This document shows positions 18,043 to 25,436 of a stretch of 29,948 bases of DNA, in pieces (position 1 is the stretch's first letter; each line of letters starts with the position of its first letter). Made by a program: the position numbers and the translations under genes. The DNA is taken from assembly GCA_022615295.1 (NCBI GenBank), contig JAKEHF010000040.1, positions 1 through 29,948 of the forward strand, given 5' to 3'. The notes under the pieces were generated by a model. It had not been told where the DNA came from, made no database searches, and saw nothing but the letters and a program-made list of their open reading frames with translations. This DNA is from Actinomycetota bacterium. GTDB taxonomy: Bacteria; Actinomycetota; Acidimicrobiia; Spongiisociales; ZC4RG35.

Positions 18043-19338
18043 TCAGGAGAGGCCGTCGAGACGCTCGAAGACGGTGGCGATCCCGATCTCGACCCGATCC
18101 ATGGTGAACCAGCTATCGAGGACCCCACCGGGCAGATCGAGCTCGGGATCGGCGGCGACGAGGTCGCGGAGATGGCCCTTCCCGGCCCAGGCGTCCATGG
18201 CGTGTCGCTGCACCACCCGATAAGCCTGGTCGCGGCTCATCCCGGTCCCCACGAGACCGAGAAGCACGGCCTGGCTGAATACGAGCCCGTTGGTCCCTTC
18301 CAGATTCGACTTCATCCGCTCGCCATCCACGACAAGGTTCTCCATGAGGTCGGTGAGCCGAACCAGCATGTAGTGGAGACAGATGGAGGCGTCGGGGAGA
18401 GCCACCCGCTCCGCCGAGGAGTGGGAGATGTCGCGCTCGTGCCACAACGCCATGTCCTCCAGCCCCACCTGGGCGTACCCCCGGAGCAGCCGGGCCATGC
18501 CGCTCAGACGCTCAGCGAGGATCGGGTTGCGTTTGTGGGGCATTGCCGACGAGCCCTTTTGGCCTTGCTTGAATCCCTCCCGCACCTCGGCGACCTCTGA
18601 CCTCTGCAAATGACGGATCTCGGTGGCGATCCGCTCCACGGTCCCACCGACCACGGCCAGGGTCGTCAGATACTGGGCATGCCGGTCGCGACCTGTGATC
18701 TGGGTCGATGCCGGCTCGACTTCGAGACCCATCCGGCGACAGACGTGCTCCTCCACATGTGGAGGGACGTGGGAGTAGGTCCCAACCGCTCCCGAGACCT
18801 TTCCGACGGCGACGACGGCTCGGGCCGCGGCGAGCCGCTCCAGGTCACGATGTAGCTCGAAGCACCAGCTGGCGAGCTTGAGCCCGAAGGTGGTCGGCTC
18901 GGCCCACACCCCGTGGGTGCGCCCGATCATGAAGGTCCTGCGATGCTCCACCGCCATGTCCTTCACCACCTCCAGCAATCGCTCGAGCGCGGGAATGAGC
19001 CGGTGGCACGATTGGGCGAGGATGGCCCCGCCCGCGGTGTCGATCACGTCCGACGAGGTCAACCCGTAGTGGACCCACGCCGTCGCCTCCCCGCCGGCCG
19101 ATTCAGAGAGGAGGTCGACAAAGGCGGCGAGGTCGTGGTTGGTGACCTTCTCGCGCTCGGCCACGGCCTCCGGCGTCGGACAGGGTGCCGCGGCGACGGT
19201 GGCGGCGAGGCCCTCGGGCACGATCCCCAGTGTCTCCCAGGCCTCGAGGGCGTGAACCTCGACCCTCTTCCATGCCTCGAGACGGTTGGCCTCCGACCAG
19301 ACCTCACCCATCTCCGGGAGGGTGTAACGCTCGATCAC
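18043..19338 (-). CDS. purB: Adenylosuccinate lyase
   Basis: This 431-residue PurB acts twice in purine synthesis: SAICAR to AICAR and adenylosuccinate to AMP. The fumarase/aspartase superfamily loop QKGSSAMPHKRNPI with its catalytic Ser is present (about residues 257-270), along with TSSDVIDTA and the GRTHGVWAEPTTFG segment with the general-acid His. The GTG at 19338 is preferred because homologues begin with a MIERYTLPEM-like sequence and a CATCAT -10-like hexamer lies 8 nt upstream. An ATG at 19356 would add six residues. It is divergent from the DNA glycosylase gene, with a palindrome (19357-19369) between them, and is separate from the main pur operon. Confidence 0.94.
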   Translation of the reverse strand: MIERYTLPEMGEVWSEANRLEAWKRVEVHALEAWETLGIVPEGLAATVAAAPCPTPEAVAEREKVTNHDLAAFVDLLSESAGGEATAWVHYGLTSSDVIDTAGGAILAQSCHRLIPALERLLEVVKDMAVEHRRTFMIGRTHGVWAEPTTFGLKLASWCFELHRDLERLAAARAVVAVGKVSGAVGTYSHVPPHVEEHVCRRMGLEVEPASTQITGRDRHAQYLTTLAVVGGTVERIATEIRHLQRSEVAEVREGFKQGQKGSSAMPHKRNPILAERLSGMARLLRGYAQVGLEDMALWHERDISHSSAERVALPDASICLHYMLVRLTDLMENLVVDGERMKSNLEGTNGLVFSQAVLLGLVGTGMSRDQAYRVVQRHAMDAWAGKGHLRDLVAADPELDLPGGVLDSWFTMDRVEIGIATVFERLDGLS

Positions 19339-19356
19339 TGTCTCGCATGATGGCAT

Positions 19357-19369
19357 GACGGTTACCGTC
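19357..19369. promoter_or_regulatory. 13-bp palindrome between purB and the glycosylase gene
   Basis: GACGGT-T-ACCGTC is a perfect inverted repeat with a single central base. It lies between the divergent starts of purB and the AlkX-like gene and overlaps the TACCGT -10-like hexamer of the latter. A related but imperfect sequence (GACGGTAATCGGC, 22304-22316) lies in the purE promoter. It is a candidate operator. Confidence 0.4.
19363..19368 (+). promoter_or_regulatory. -10 element of the AlkX/YcaQ-like gene
   Basis: TACCGT lies 11 nt before the ATG at 19380, allowing a leader of only a few nucleotides. It forms the right part of the 13-bp palindrome. Confidence 0.35.
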
Positions 19370-19379
19370 GCACTTCCCG

Positions 19380-20558
19380 ATGCGACGACTAACCCTCGAC
19401 CAGGCGAGACGGTATGCCCTCGCCGCCCAGGGCATGACCGAGCCCCGACCGTCGGGGAGGATCGACGCCCGTCACTTCAGAAGGGTCGTCGGCCGGATCG
19501 GTGTCGTCCAGCTCGACTCGGTGAACGTCTTTGCCCGGACCCACTTCATGCCCTTCCTCAGCAGGCTCGGTCCCTACGACCGCGACCGTCTCAACCGTTG
19601 GCTCTGGGGCTCGGGGGAGATGTTCGAATACTGGGCACACATGGCGTCGGTTGTGCCTTCCGCGCACCATCGTCTCTTTCGGTGGCGAATGGATCGGGAA
19701 GGGATATGGAAGACGTTCCAGGAGACACTCGACGCCAAGCCCGACTATCTCGACCGGGTGCTCGACCAGGTGCGCGTCTTCGGGCCCATCCAAACCAGTG
19801 AGCTCGACGATCCGGGACACAAACGGGGCGACGACGCCATGTGGAACTGGAGCGAGGGGAAGATGGCCCTCGAGTACTTGTTCATGAAGGGCGCCATCAC
19901 CATCGCGGCACGGCCCAACTTCACGAGGGTCTACGACATCACCGACAGGGTGTTGGCGAGTCGGCACCTCGACGGGGAGACCCCGCCGATCGAGGAGGCT
20001 CAGGGCGAGCTGCTCCTGATGGCGGCCCGGTCTCTCGGTGTGGGAACGGCCGAAGATCTCGCCGACTACTACAGGATCAGGATGCCGGAGGCCCGGCCCC
20101 TCATCAAGGAGCTGGCGGCTGCAGGGAGGCTCATCGGGGTCGAGGTGGAGGGGTGGGGTCCGCGACCGGCGTATCTGCACCCGGAGGCGGCCCTCCCCCG
20201 CCGACCGGTGGGGACGGCGCTTCTCTCACCCTTCGACAACCTCGTCTTCTTCCGTGACCGTGTCGAACGCCTGTGGGACTTCCACTACAGGATCGAGATC
20301 TATGTGCCGCCGTCGAAACGGGTCTACGGCTACTACGTGCTCCCTTTCCTCATGGACGGCCGACTCGTTGCCAGGGTTGACCTCAAGACCGACCGTCAGA
20401 CCCGAGCCCTCCTCGTCCGTGGCGCCTTCGCCGAGCCCGGCGTCGATCGAGTGGCGGTGGGACTAGCACTGGCAGAGGAGTTGGAGATGGTGGCGGCCTG
20501 GCTCGGTCTCGACGACGTCAAGGTGAGCCGAAACGGGGACCTCTCCACCTTTCTGTGA
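19380..20558 (+). CDS. AlkX/YcaQ-like DNA glycosylase (HTH_42 winged-helix protein)
   Basis: This 392-residue protein is of the HTH_42/YcaQ family, whose studied members (E. coli YcaQ/AlkX, Streptomyces AlkZ) are DNA glycosylases that unhook interstrand crosslinks or remove alkylated bases. The family catalytic site is Gln-x-Gln in AlkZ and Gln-x-Asp in AlkX; here it is VVQLDSVNV with Gln44-Leu45-Asp46, the AlkX type. Other family features are ARTHFMPFLSRLGPYD, EYWAHMASVVP, and the C-terminal LLSPFDNLVFFRDRVERLW and PPSKRVYGYYVLPFL blocks. The full length is normal. The ATG start lies just after a -10-like box. It converges on the acyl-CoA dehydrogenase gene. Confidence 0.82.
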   Translation: MRRLTLDQARRYALAAQGMTEPRPSGRIDARHFRRVVGRIGVVQLDSVNVFARTHFMPFLSRLGPYDRDRLNRWLWGSGEMFEYWAHMASVVPSAHHRLFRWRMDREGIWKTFQETLDAKPDYLDRVLDQVRVFGPIQTSELDDPGHKRGDDAMWNWSEGKMALEYLFMKGAITIAARPNFTRVYDITDRVLASRHLDGETPPIEEAQGELLLMAARSLGVGTAEDLADYYRIRMPEARPLIKELAAAGRLIGVEVEGWGPRPAYLHPEAALPRRPVGTALLSPFDNLVFFRDRVERLWDFHYRIEIYVPPSKRVYGYYVLPFLMDGRLVARVDLKTDRQTRALLVRGAFAEPGVDRVAVGLALAEELEMVAAWLGLDDVKVSRNGDLSTFL

Positions 20559-20568
20559 AGATCTTCAC
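20555..20568. repeat. 14-bp perfect palindrome at the glycosylase stop codon
   Basis: GTGAAGATCTTCAC is a perfect even palindrome that includes the stop codon of the glycosylase gene. Its right part, GATCTTCACG (20560-20569), is repeated exactly at 20585-20594, 25 bp further on. The whole set fills the 67-bp gap between two convergent genes. It is too A/T-poor downstream to be a standard terminator. Confidence 0.55.
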
Positions 20569-20584
20569 GTATATAGCCCCGGCG

Positions 20585-20594
20585 GATCTTCACG
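20585..20594 (+). repeat. Second copy of GATCTTCACG half-site
   Basis: This is an exact 10-bp repeat of the right half of the palindrome at 20555-20568, at a spacing of 25 bp, between the convergent glycosylase and acyl-CoA dehydrogenase genes. Confidence 0.5.
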
Positions 20595-20625
20595 GAATGG
20601 AACGTCCTGACGGGTCGTCTCGTCG

Positions 20626-21810
20626 TCAGGTGAAGGCATCGAGACCGGTAATGGCTTGACCCATGACCAGGGTGTGGATCTCGTTGGTCCCCTCGTAGGT
20701 GTAGACCGTCTCCAGGTTCGCCATATGACGGAACACCGGGTACTCGAGCGTGATCCCGTTGGCGCCAAGTATCGAACGGGCGGTCCGCGCCACCTCCAGG
20801 GCGTTGCGCACGTTGTCGAACTTGCCGAACGAGACCTGCTCCGGGGTGAGACGCCCATCGTCCTTGCGACGCCCCAAGTGGAGGGCGAGGAGCATCCCTT
20901 TCTGGACCGCGACCATCATCTCCACCAGCTTCTGCTGGGTCAGCTGGAACGAGCCGATGGGCTGGCCGAACTGGATCCGCTCCTGGGCGTAGGCCAGGGC
21001 GGTCTCGTAGCAGGAGCGGGCGGCGCCCACGGCGCCGAAGGCGATGCCGAACCGGGCCTCGTTGAGACAGGACAGTGGTCCCCGCATAGAGGACACCCCG
21101 GGAAGGAGGAAGTCGTCGGGGACCCGCACGTCGTCGAGGATCAGCTCTGAAGTCACCGAAGCCCGTAGCGAGGCCTTCTTCTTGATCTCCGGCGCCGAGA
21201 AGCCCCTGGAGTCGGTGGGGACGATGAACCCGCGGACCCCCTCGTCGGTCCGGGCCCAGACTACGGCGATGTCGGCGACCGACCCGTTGGTGATCCACAT
21301 CTTGGAGCCGTTGATCACCCAGTCCGAGCCGTCACGTCGGGCACCAGTGCGCATCGAGGCCGGGTCGGAGCCGGAGTCGGTCTCGGTGAGACCGAAGCAG
21401 CCAAGCACCTCTCCCCTGGCCATGCGGGGCAGCCAGGTCTGCTTCTGCTCCTCGGAGCCGAACTTCCATATGGGGAACATGGCGAGGGAGCCCTGGACGG
21501 AGACGAAAGAGCGGATCCCGGAGTCGCCCGCTTCCAGCTCGAGACAAGCCAGACCGTAGGCGGTGGCGGAGGTACCGGCACATCCGTAGCCCTCGAGATG
21601 CATACCCAGCATCCCCAGGTCGCCGAACGCCTTGGCAAGGTCGGCCACCGGGATCTCGCCTGCCTCCCACCAGTCTCCGACGTTGGGCGTGATCTCCTTC
21701 TCCACGTAGTCACGCACCGTGTCGCGGAGCAGTCTCTCCTCGTCACTGAGAAGCATGTTGATTTCGAGGAAGTCGTGGGGGTCCGGCTTCTCGAAGGCGA
21801 TCTGACTCAT
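20626..21810 (-). CDS. gcdH: Glutaryl-CoA dehydrogenase
   Basis: This 394-residue flavoprotein of the acyl-CoA dehydrogenase family most resembles glutaryl-CoA dehydrogenase, which oxidises and decarboxylates glutaryl-CoA to crotonyl-CoA in lysine and tryptophan breakdown. Diagnostic features are DSGIRSFVSVQGSL with Arg100 (the Arg that binds the glutaryl carboxylate), FGLTETDSGSDP, and ANLETVYTYEGTNEIHT with catalytic Glu373. The ATG at 21810 is chosen because a TACCAT -10 box ends 9 nt upstream; longer frames up to 21951 run into purE. No other lysine or glutarate genes are nearby, and it stands as a single transcription unit. Confidence 0.87.
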   Translation of the reverse strand: MSQIAFEKPDPHDFLEINMLLSDEERLLRDTVRDYVEKEITPNVGDWWEAGEIPVADLAKAFGDLGMLGMHLEGYGCAGTSATAYGLACLELEAGDSGIRSFVSVQGSLAMFPIWKFGSEEQKQTWLPRMARGEVLGCFGLTETDSGSDPASMRTGARRDGSDWVINGSKMWITNGSVADIAVVWARTDEGVRGFIVPTDSRGFSAPEIKKKASLRASVTSELILDDVRVPDDFLLPGVSSMRGPLSCLNEARFGIAFGAVGAARSCYETALAYAQERIQFGQPIGSFQLTQQKLVEMMVAVQKGMLLALHLGRRKDDGRLTPEQVSFGKFDNVRNALEVARTARSILGANGITLEYPVFRHMANLETVYTYEGTNEIHTLVMGQAITGLDAFT

Positions 21811-21819
21811 GTGGTGGCG

Positions 21820-21825
21820 ATGGTA
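21820..21825 (-). promoter_or_regulatory. -10 element of the glutaryl-CoA dehydrogenase gene
   Basis: TACCAT on the minus strand ends 9 nt before the ATG at 21810, again giving a near-leaderless start. The gap to purE is 22 bp, so the gene can have its own promoter despite following purE. Confidence 0.4.
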
Positions 21826-21832
21826 TTCGGTC

Positions 21833-22297
21833 TCAGTCGGCCAGGGTCTTGGCGGCGAGATCGGCCCGGTACTCGGCGAGCTTCTGACGTAGATCGCTGT
21901 CACCGACGGCGAGGATGGCGACCGCGAGGAGTGCCGCATTGACGGCACCATCGATGGCCACCGTGGCCACCGGGATCCCGGTGGGCATCTGGACCGTGGC
22001 GAGAAGGGCGTCCATGCCGTCGAGCGAGGCGGAGAGGGGGACGCCTATCACCGGGAGCAGCGACTTGGCGGCCATCACCCCGGCGAGATGCGCCGCCTTC
22101 CCGGCGCCTGCGATGATCACCTCGAACCCCTGATCGGCCGCGGTGGCGGCGAACTCCATGGCCTCGTCGGGCGTCTTATGGGCAGAGATGACCCTGGTGA
22201 CGTGATCGACTCCGAAGTGCTCCAGCATCATGGCCGCCTTCTCCATAACCGGCCGATCGCTACCCGATCCCATGAGGACCGCCACCCTGTGTGTCAC
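21833..22297 (-). CDS. purE: N5-carboxyaminoimidazole ribonucleotide mutase
   Basis: This 154-residue class I PurE moves a carboxyl group to make CAIR. The active-site segments are MGSGSD (9-14) and SAHKTP (38-43) with His40. The usual Arg after the His is Lys41 here, and the glycine-rich loop reads AGAGKAAHLAG instead of the commoner AGAGGAAHLPG; both variants appear to co-occur in some other bacterial PurE proteins. The GTG at 22297 starts directly at the family N-terminus, and a TACCGT -10 box lies 7 nt upstream. The partner gene purK is not in the window. It is divergent from the beta-propeller gene, with 20 bp between the start codons. Confidence 0.92.
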   Translation of the reverse strand: MTHRVAVLMGSGSDRPVMEKAAMMLEHFGVDHVTRVISAHKTPDEAMEFAATAADQGFEVIIAGAGKAAHLAGVMAAKSLLPVIGVPLSASLDGMDALLATVQMPTGIPVATVAIDGAVNAALLAVAILAVGDSDLRQKLAEYRADLAAKTLAD

Positions 22298-22304
22298 AGG
22301 GACG

Positions 22305-22310
22305 ACGGTA
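22305..22310 (-). promoter_or_regulatory. -10 element of purE (leaderless start)
   Basis: TACCGT on the minus strand ends 7 nt before the purE GTG. It lies within the sequence GACGGTAATCGGC, which resembles the palindrome in the purB promoter region. Confidence 0.4.
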
Positions 22311-22317
22311 ATCGGCC

Positions 22318-23997
22318 ATGAGGAAGGTCATCGGGCTGGTTCTGGTCACGACCGGCGGGTTGGTGCTCTATCTCCTCACCGACGCCGGCGAGGCGCCGAA
22401 CGCCACCCCACCTCTCGCGGTCCCAACCACAGCGTCGACCTTTCATGCGACGACATCCACATCGGCGATCGTCGACCCGGGACGGTCCATCGATCGAGGT
22501 CCGGCAAGGTCGATCATCCGGGCTGCCCTGCCCGATGGCACGGAGTTCACAGTCGACATCTCCCTGGTGCTCGAGGAGGCCCCGATCTCGCTCTGGGCGG
22601 GACCGATCGTGATGGACATCGATGGTGAACCGAGCGTCGTTGGAGCAACGCAACTGTCCTTCACACCATACGAGGGCACGACGTTCGACGACGGGCTGTA
22701 CCGCACCTCCGCCGGCGGATACTTCCTCCAGATCGACTTCTATGACCATGTTCTGGCGGCGCTCGGACCTGATGCCGCGGCCGTCATCCGAGACTCGATC
22801 ACAGGCGAGGTGCGATCGAGTTATCCGGTGGTGGTTCTCGAGGAGCCCTTCTATTGGGGTGACGACGACCAGTTTGCCCTCCAGATGGAAGTGGACTTCG
22901 GGCTGTTCGAGGTTCGCCGTGGATGTGGAGACCAGGCAGTTGCCTGTAACGAGACCAGGGCCGTCCAGGTGATACCAGCGGAGTCCGCTCGGTTCCCCGC
23001 GCCGGAGTGGCCCGACGACACGTTTGTGGCCATCCACTCCTTTGCTCCGAGACCAGAGGATGATCCCAACTATCTCGATCCCGGGCCGTTGTCCCCTCGT
23101 TACGCAGCAGATGTCATCTGGACCGGCGAGGAGATGATCGTCTGGGGTGGAGCCGATCAGGGGGTCCGGCCCTTTCTGGTCGACGGTGCCATTCTTGATG
23201 GTGATACGGGAGCCTGGCGGCTTCTCCCCGAGTCGCAAATCCGACTTGGCCGCAACACCCGAGCAGTCTGGCGCGATGATCGGCTGATCGTCGTCAGCTC
23301 CGACGCGGTTGTGGCCTATGACCCGGCAAACGACAGCTGGTCGGAGCTGGGACCTGGGGTGGCATTGGGTCGGAGCCCGGATCACATCGTGGCCGCCGAG
23401 GACTCCATCTATGTCTGGTCCAACCAGATCCATGTGTTCGACATCGACAGTGGGTCTTGGTCGACATTGCCCGATCCTCCCTTCCCGGTTGGTGGTGAGG
23501 ACTGGCAGCGCGCGATTCGATCCTTCAACGGACATCTCCTCGCGGTGGGAACGACCGGCTTCTGTGATGACACGTCCTTGGCGTACTGGTCGGAGGGCGA
23601 GTGGTGGATCGTTCGCGCAGAAGTCGAAGCTTGCCCGCGGCAGACGGCAACATCAGGGGACCTCCTCTTGTTCTGGAGTGAGAATTTCGCGACGTACGTG
23701 CGTTGGGTCGAAGGGGGGCCGTTGAACTCCGTCATCGTCGACTCCCATGGGATGGGTGGGACCGAGGGCGCAGCCGGTGGGCTTGACTTCGGTGACGGAA
23801 GGATTCTGATTCCCCAGTACGGGGAGGGGGCGATCTTCGACAGGAGCGGGTGGACCCGGGTCGAGCTCCCCGGCTGGGGCACCGAATGGGACATGGTCTG
23901 GACCGGCGAGGAGGTCCTGATGTGGGGTGTCCCGCTGTGTTGTATCGAGGACGGTGCCACCGTCGACGCCTGGAAGTGGACACCACCGCCACCGTGA
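22318..23997 (+). CDS. Membrane-anchored or secreted beta-propeller (kelch-like) protein, function unknown
   Basis: This 559-residue protein has a hydrophobic N-terminal segment (about 4-22, signal anchor or uncleaved signal), then a Thr/Pro/Ala-rich linker (about 28-50) and a large extracytoplasmic part. The C-terminal half (about 255-555) shows kelch-like blades: the repeat WTGEEMIVWGG near 266-276 returns as WTGEEVLMWG near 527-536, with NDSWSELGPG- and SGSWSTLPDP-like blade ends between. Several Cys pairs (RRGCGDQAVAC, FCDD...ACPR, LCC) suggest disulfides. The middle domain (about 65-235) is not recognised. Third-position GC looks lower by eye than in neighbouring genes, possibly a sign of a faster-evolving or acquired gene. 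It is divergent from purE. I do not know its function; ligand or polymer binding outside the cell is plausible. Confidence 0.7.
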   Translation: MRKVIGLVLVTTGGLVLYLLTDAGEAPNATPPLAVPTTASTFHATTSTSAIVDPGRSIDRGPARSIIRAALPDGTEFTVDISLVLEEAPISLWAGPIVMDIDGEPSVVGATQLSFTPYEGTTFDDGLYRTSAGGYFLQIDFYDHVLAALGPDAAAVIRDSITGEVRSSYPVVVLEEPFYWGDDDQFALQMEVDFGLFEVRRGCGDQAVACNETRAVQVIPAESARFPAPEWPDDTFVAIHSFAPRPEDDPNYLDPGPLSPRYAADVIWTGEEMIVWGGADQGVRPFLVDGAILDGDTGAWRLLPESQIRLGRNTRAVWRDDRLIVVSSDAVVAYDPANDSWSELGPGVALGRSPDHIVAAEDSIYVWSNQIHVFDIDSGSWSTLPDPPFPVGGEDWQRAIRSFNGHLLAVGTTGFCDDTSLAYWSEGEWWIVRAEVEACPRQTATSGDLLLFWSENFATYVRWVEGGPLNSVIVDSHGMGGTEGAAGGLDFGDGRILIPQYGEGAIFDRSGWTRVELPGWGTEWDMVWTGEEVLMWGVPLCCIEDGATVDAWKWTPPPP

Positions 23998-24021
23998 CGC
24001 CTTGATGTAACAATTGCCCCA

Positions 24022-25344
24022 GTGCGTGGCCTGCTCGTCGATCTGACGCCTCTTCGGGTTAGTCCCACCTATCGCCATCTCTGGATGGGTGGGGCCCTGG
24101 CGGGAATGGGGTCTCAGCTCACGGCCGTCGCCGTCGGTCTCCAGGTGTACGAGCTCTCGGGCTCGACACTCGCAGTCGGATTCGTCGGGTTGGCGGCCTT
24201 TGTGCCCCTTGTGGTTCTCGGGCTGTACGGGGGGTCGATCGTGGACGCCTACGACCGGCGGAAGGTTCTCATCGTCACCTTGAGCGGTCTGTCGGCAGTG
24301 GGGGTGACACTCGCCGTCCTCGCTTGGACGGGGACGGCACGGGTCGGTCTTCTCTATGCCCTGGTGGGCATACAGGCCGGCTTCTTTGCGGTCCAGGCCC
24401 CGGCACGTCAGGCGGTGATCCCTCGTCTGCTGTCCCCGGAGCTGCTACCCGCTGCCAACGCCTTGGCGACCCTCGCCATGGGTATCTCCTTCGCGGCTGG
24501 CCCGATGTTGGGCGGAGTGCTCGTCGACCAGGCCGGGTACGGGTGGGCCTACGGCGTGGAGGTGGTTCTGCTGCTCGGCGCCCTGACGCTGATCTTCACC
24601 CTGCCCAGCCTGGTCCCCGAGGGTGAGGTCCGCCGGGCCGGGCTCGGCTCCGTTGTCGAGGGTCTTCGCTTTCTGAGGACGAGACCCACGGTGGGGATGA
24701 CGTTCTTCGTCGACCTCAGCGCGATGGTCCTCGCTCTCCCCCGTGTCCTGTTCCCGGCCATCGCCACGCTGATGATCGGTGGTGGGGCAACCACGGTGGG
24801 GATCCTCGTCTCCGGGATAGCGGTGGGGACTCTCCTCGGTGGGATCTTCTCGGGGAGGCTGGGCAGGATCAACCGTCAGGGTCTGGCCGTCGTCGCCGCG
24901 GTGGTCGCCTGGGGGCTCTTCGTCGCCGCCTTCGGTGTGGTCGTCGCCCTGGCTCCGGGCCCTGGGCCGGGTGGTCAGGCCAACTGGGCGCTGTGGCCGG
25001 CAGCCTTGTTCATGGTGCTCGCAGGGGCCGCCGACACGGTTAGTGCGGTGTTCCGCACGACCATCCTCCAGGTGGCGACGCCCGACGCCCTCCGGGGGAG
25101 ACTCCAGGGTGTCTTCACCGTGGTGGTTGCCGGTGGGCCTCAACTCGGATCCCTGCTCCTCGGATCCGTGGCCGCGGCCACCGGCGAGCCGACGGCTGCG
25201 ATCATCGGTGGGGTGGTGTGCGCCGCTTTGGTCGCCGTAGTCTCGGTACGACAGAAGGGTCTCATCGCCTACGACGCACGTGATCCGGGTGCGGAGACGG
25301 GGCTACGTCCTAGAAGGGGTGTAGAGCCCACATTGAGCCCATAG
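24022..25344 (+). CDS. MFS transporter, EntS-like (MFS_3) exporter
   Basis: This 440-residue major facilitator superfamily protein is of the EntS/MFS_3 type, which usually exports siderophores, drugs or other small molecules. About twelve hydrophobic segments are visible. The loop between helices 2 and 3 has GGSIVDAYDRRKVL, the typical cytoplasmic G-x-x-x-D-x-x-(D/R)RR motif, and helix 4/5 contains VQAPARQAVIPRLL, characteristic of the subgroup. The GTG at 24022 is chosen by family alignment (LRVSPTYRHLWMGGAL follows soon after). A weak AACAAT -10-like element lies 7 nt upstream, and the beta-propeller gene ends 24 nt before. The 3' end overlaps the heptamer array that precedes the small membrane protein gene. 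Confidence 0.85.
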   Translation: MRGLLVDLTPLRVSPTYRHLWMGGALAGMGSQLTAVAVGLQVYELSGSTLAVGFVGLAAFVPLVVLGLYGGSIVDAYDRRKVLIVTLSGLSAVGVTLAVLAWTGTARVGLLYALVGIQAGFFAVQAPARQAVIPRLLSPELLPAANALATLAMGISFAAGPMLGGVLVDQAGYGWAYGVEVVLLLGALTLIFTLPSLVPEGEVRRAGLGSVVEGLRFLRTRPTVGMTFFVDLSAMVLALPRVLFPAIATLMIGGGATTVGILVSGIAVGTLLGGIFSGRLGRINRQGLAVVAAVVAWGLFVAAFGVVVALAPGPGPGGQANWALWPAALFMVLAGAADTVSAVFRTTILQVATPDALRGRLQGVFTVVVAGGPQLGSLLLGSVAAATGEPTAAIIGGVVCAALVAVVSVRQKGLIAYDARDPGAETGLRPRRGVEPTLSP

Positions 25345-25359
25345 AGCGGAGATAGAGCC
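25311..25359 (+). promoter_or_regulatory. Phased heptamer repeats, candidate SARP operator
   Basis: Five related heptamers occur in direct orientation: TAGAAGG (25311), TAGAGCC (25322), TTGAGCC (25333), TAGAGCG (25342) and TAGAGCC (25353). The first three are spaced exactly 11 bp, the fourth is shifted to 9 bp, and the last is again at 11 bp, with 4-nt spacers inside each phased pair. SARP regulators of Streptomyces bind direct heptamers related to TCGAGCC at 11-bp phase, on one face of the helix, close upstream of the -10 box. The array starts inside the end of the MFS gene and precedes a small gene and then a SARP-type regulator, so autoregulation is likely. Confidence 0.6.
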
Positions 25360-25367
25360 AACGCCGA

Positions 25368-25373
25368 CATCCT
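25368..25373 (+). promoter_or_regulatory. Candidate -10 element below the SARP heptamers
   Basis: CATCCT keeps the A2 and T6 of the -10 consensus and starts 8 bp after the last heptamer, the spacing described for SARP-activated promoters. A weak -10 without a good -35 fits a promoter that needs an activator. Transcription would start near 25380 and leave a leader of about 55 nt. Confidence 0.35.
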
Positions 25374-25423
25374 CTTGACAGCCATCCGTCACCTTCCACC
25401 GAGGCGGAGATACCGCCGGATCG

Positions 25424-25430
25424 AAAGGAG
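25424..25430 (+). promoter_or_regulatory. Strong Shine-Dalgarno before the small membrane protein gene
   Basis: AAAGGAG lies 6 nt before the ATG at 25437. It stands out because many other first genes in the window appear leaderless; it supports a leadered transcript from an upstream promoter. Confidence 0.7.
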
Positions 25431-25436
25431 ACGGAG

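Noticed and set aside
22622..24068. Overlapping frames on both strands in the beta-propeller gene
   Set aside because: They have no start context or recognisable motifs, while the 559-residue frame has a signal anchor and repeated blade motifs.
25375..25380. TTGACA as a -35 box for the small membrane protein gene
   Set aside because: No acceptable -10 lies 16-18 nt downstream (25398-25403 reads ACCGAG). The heptamer array with CATCCT is a better promoter model.
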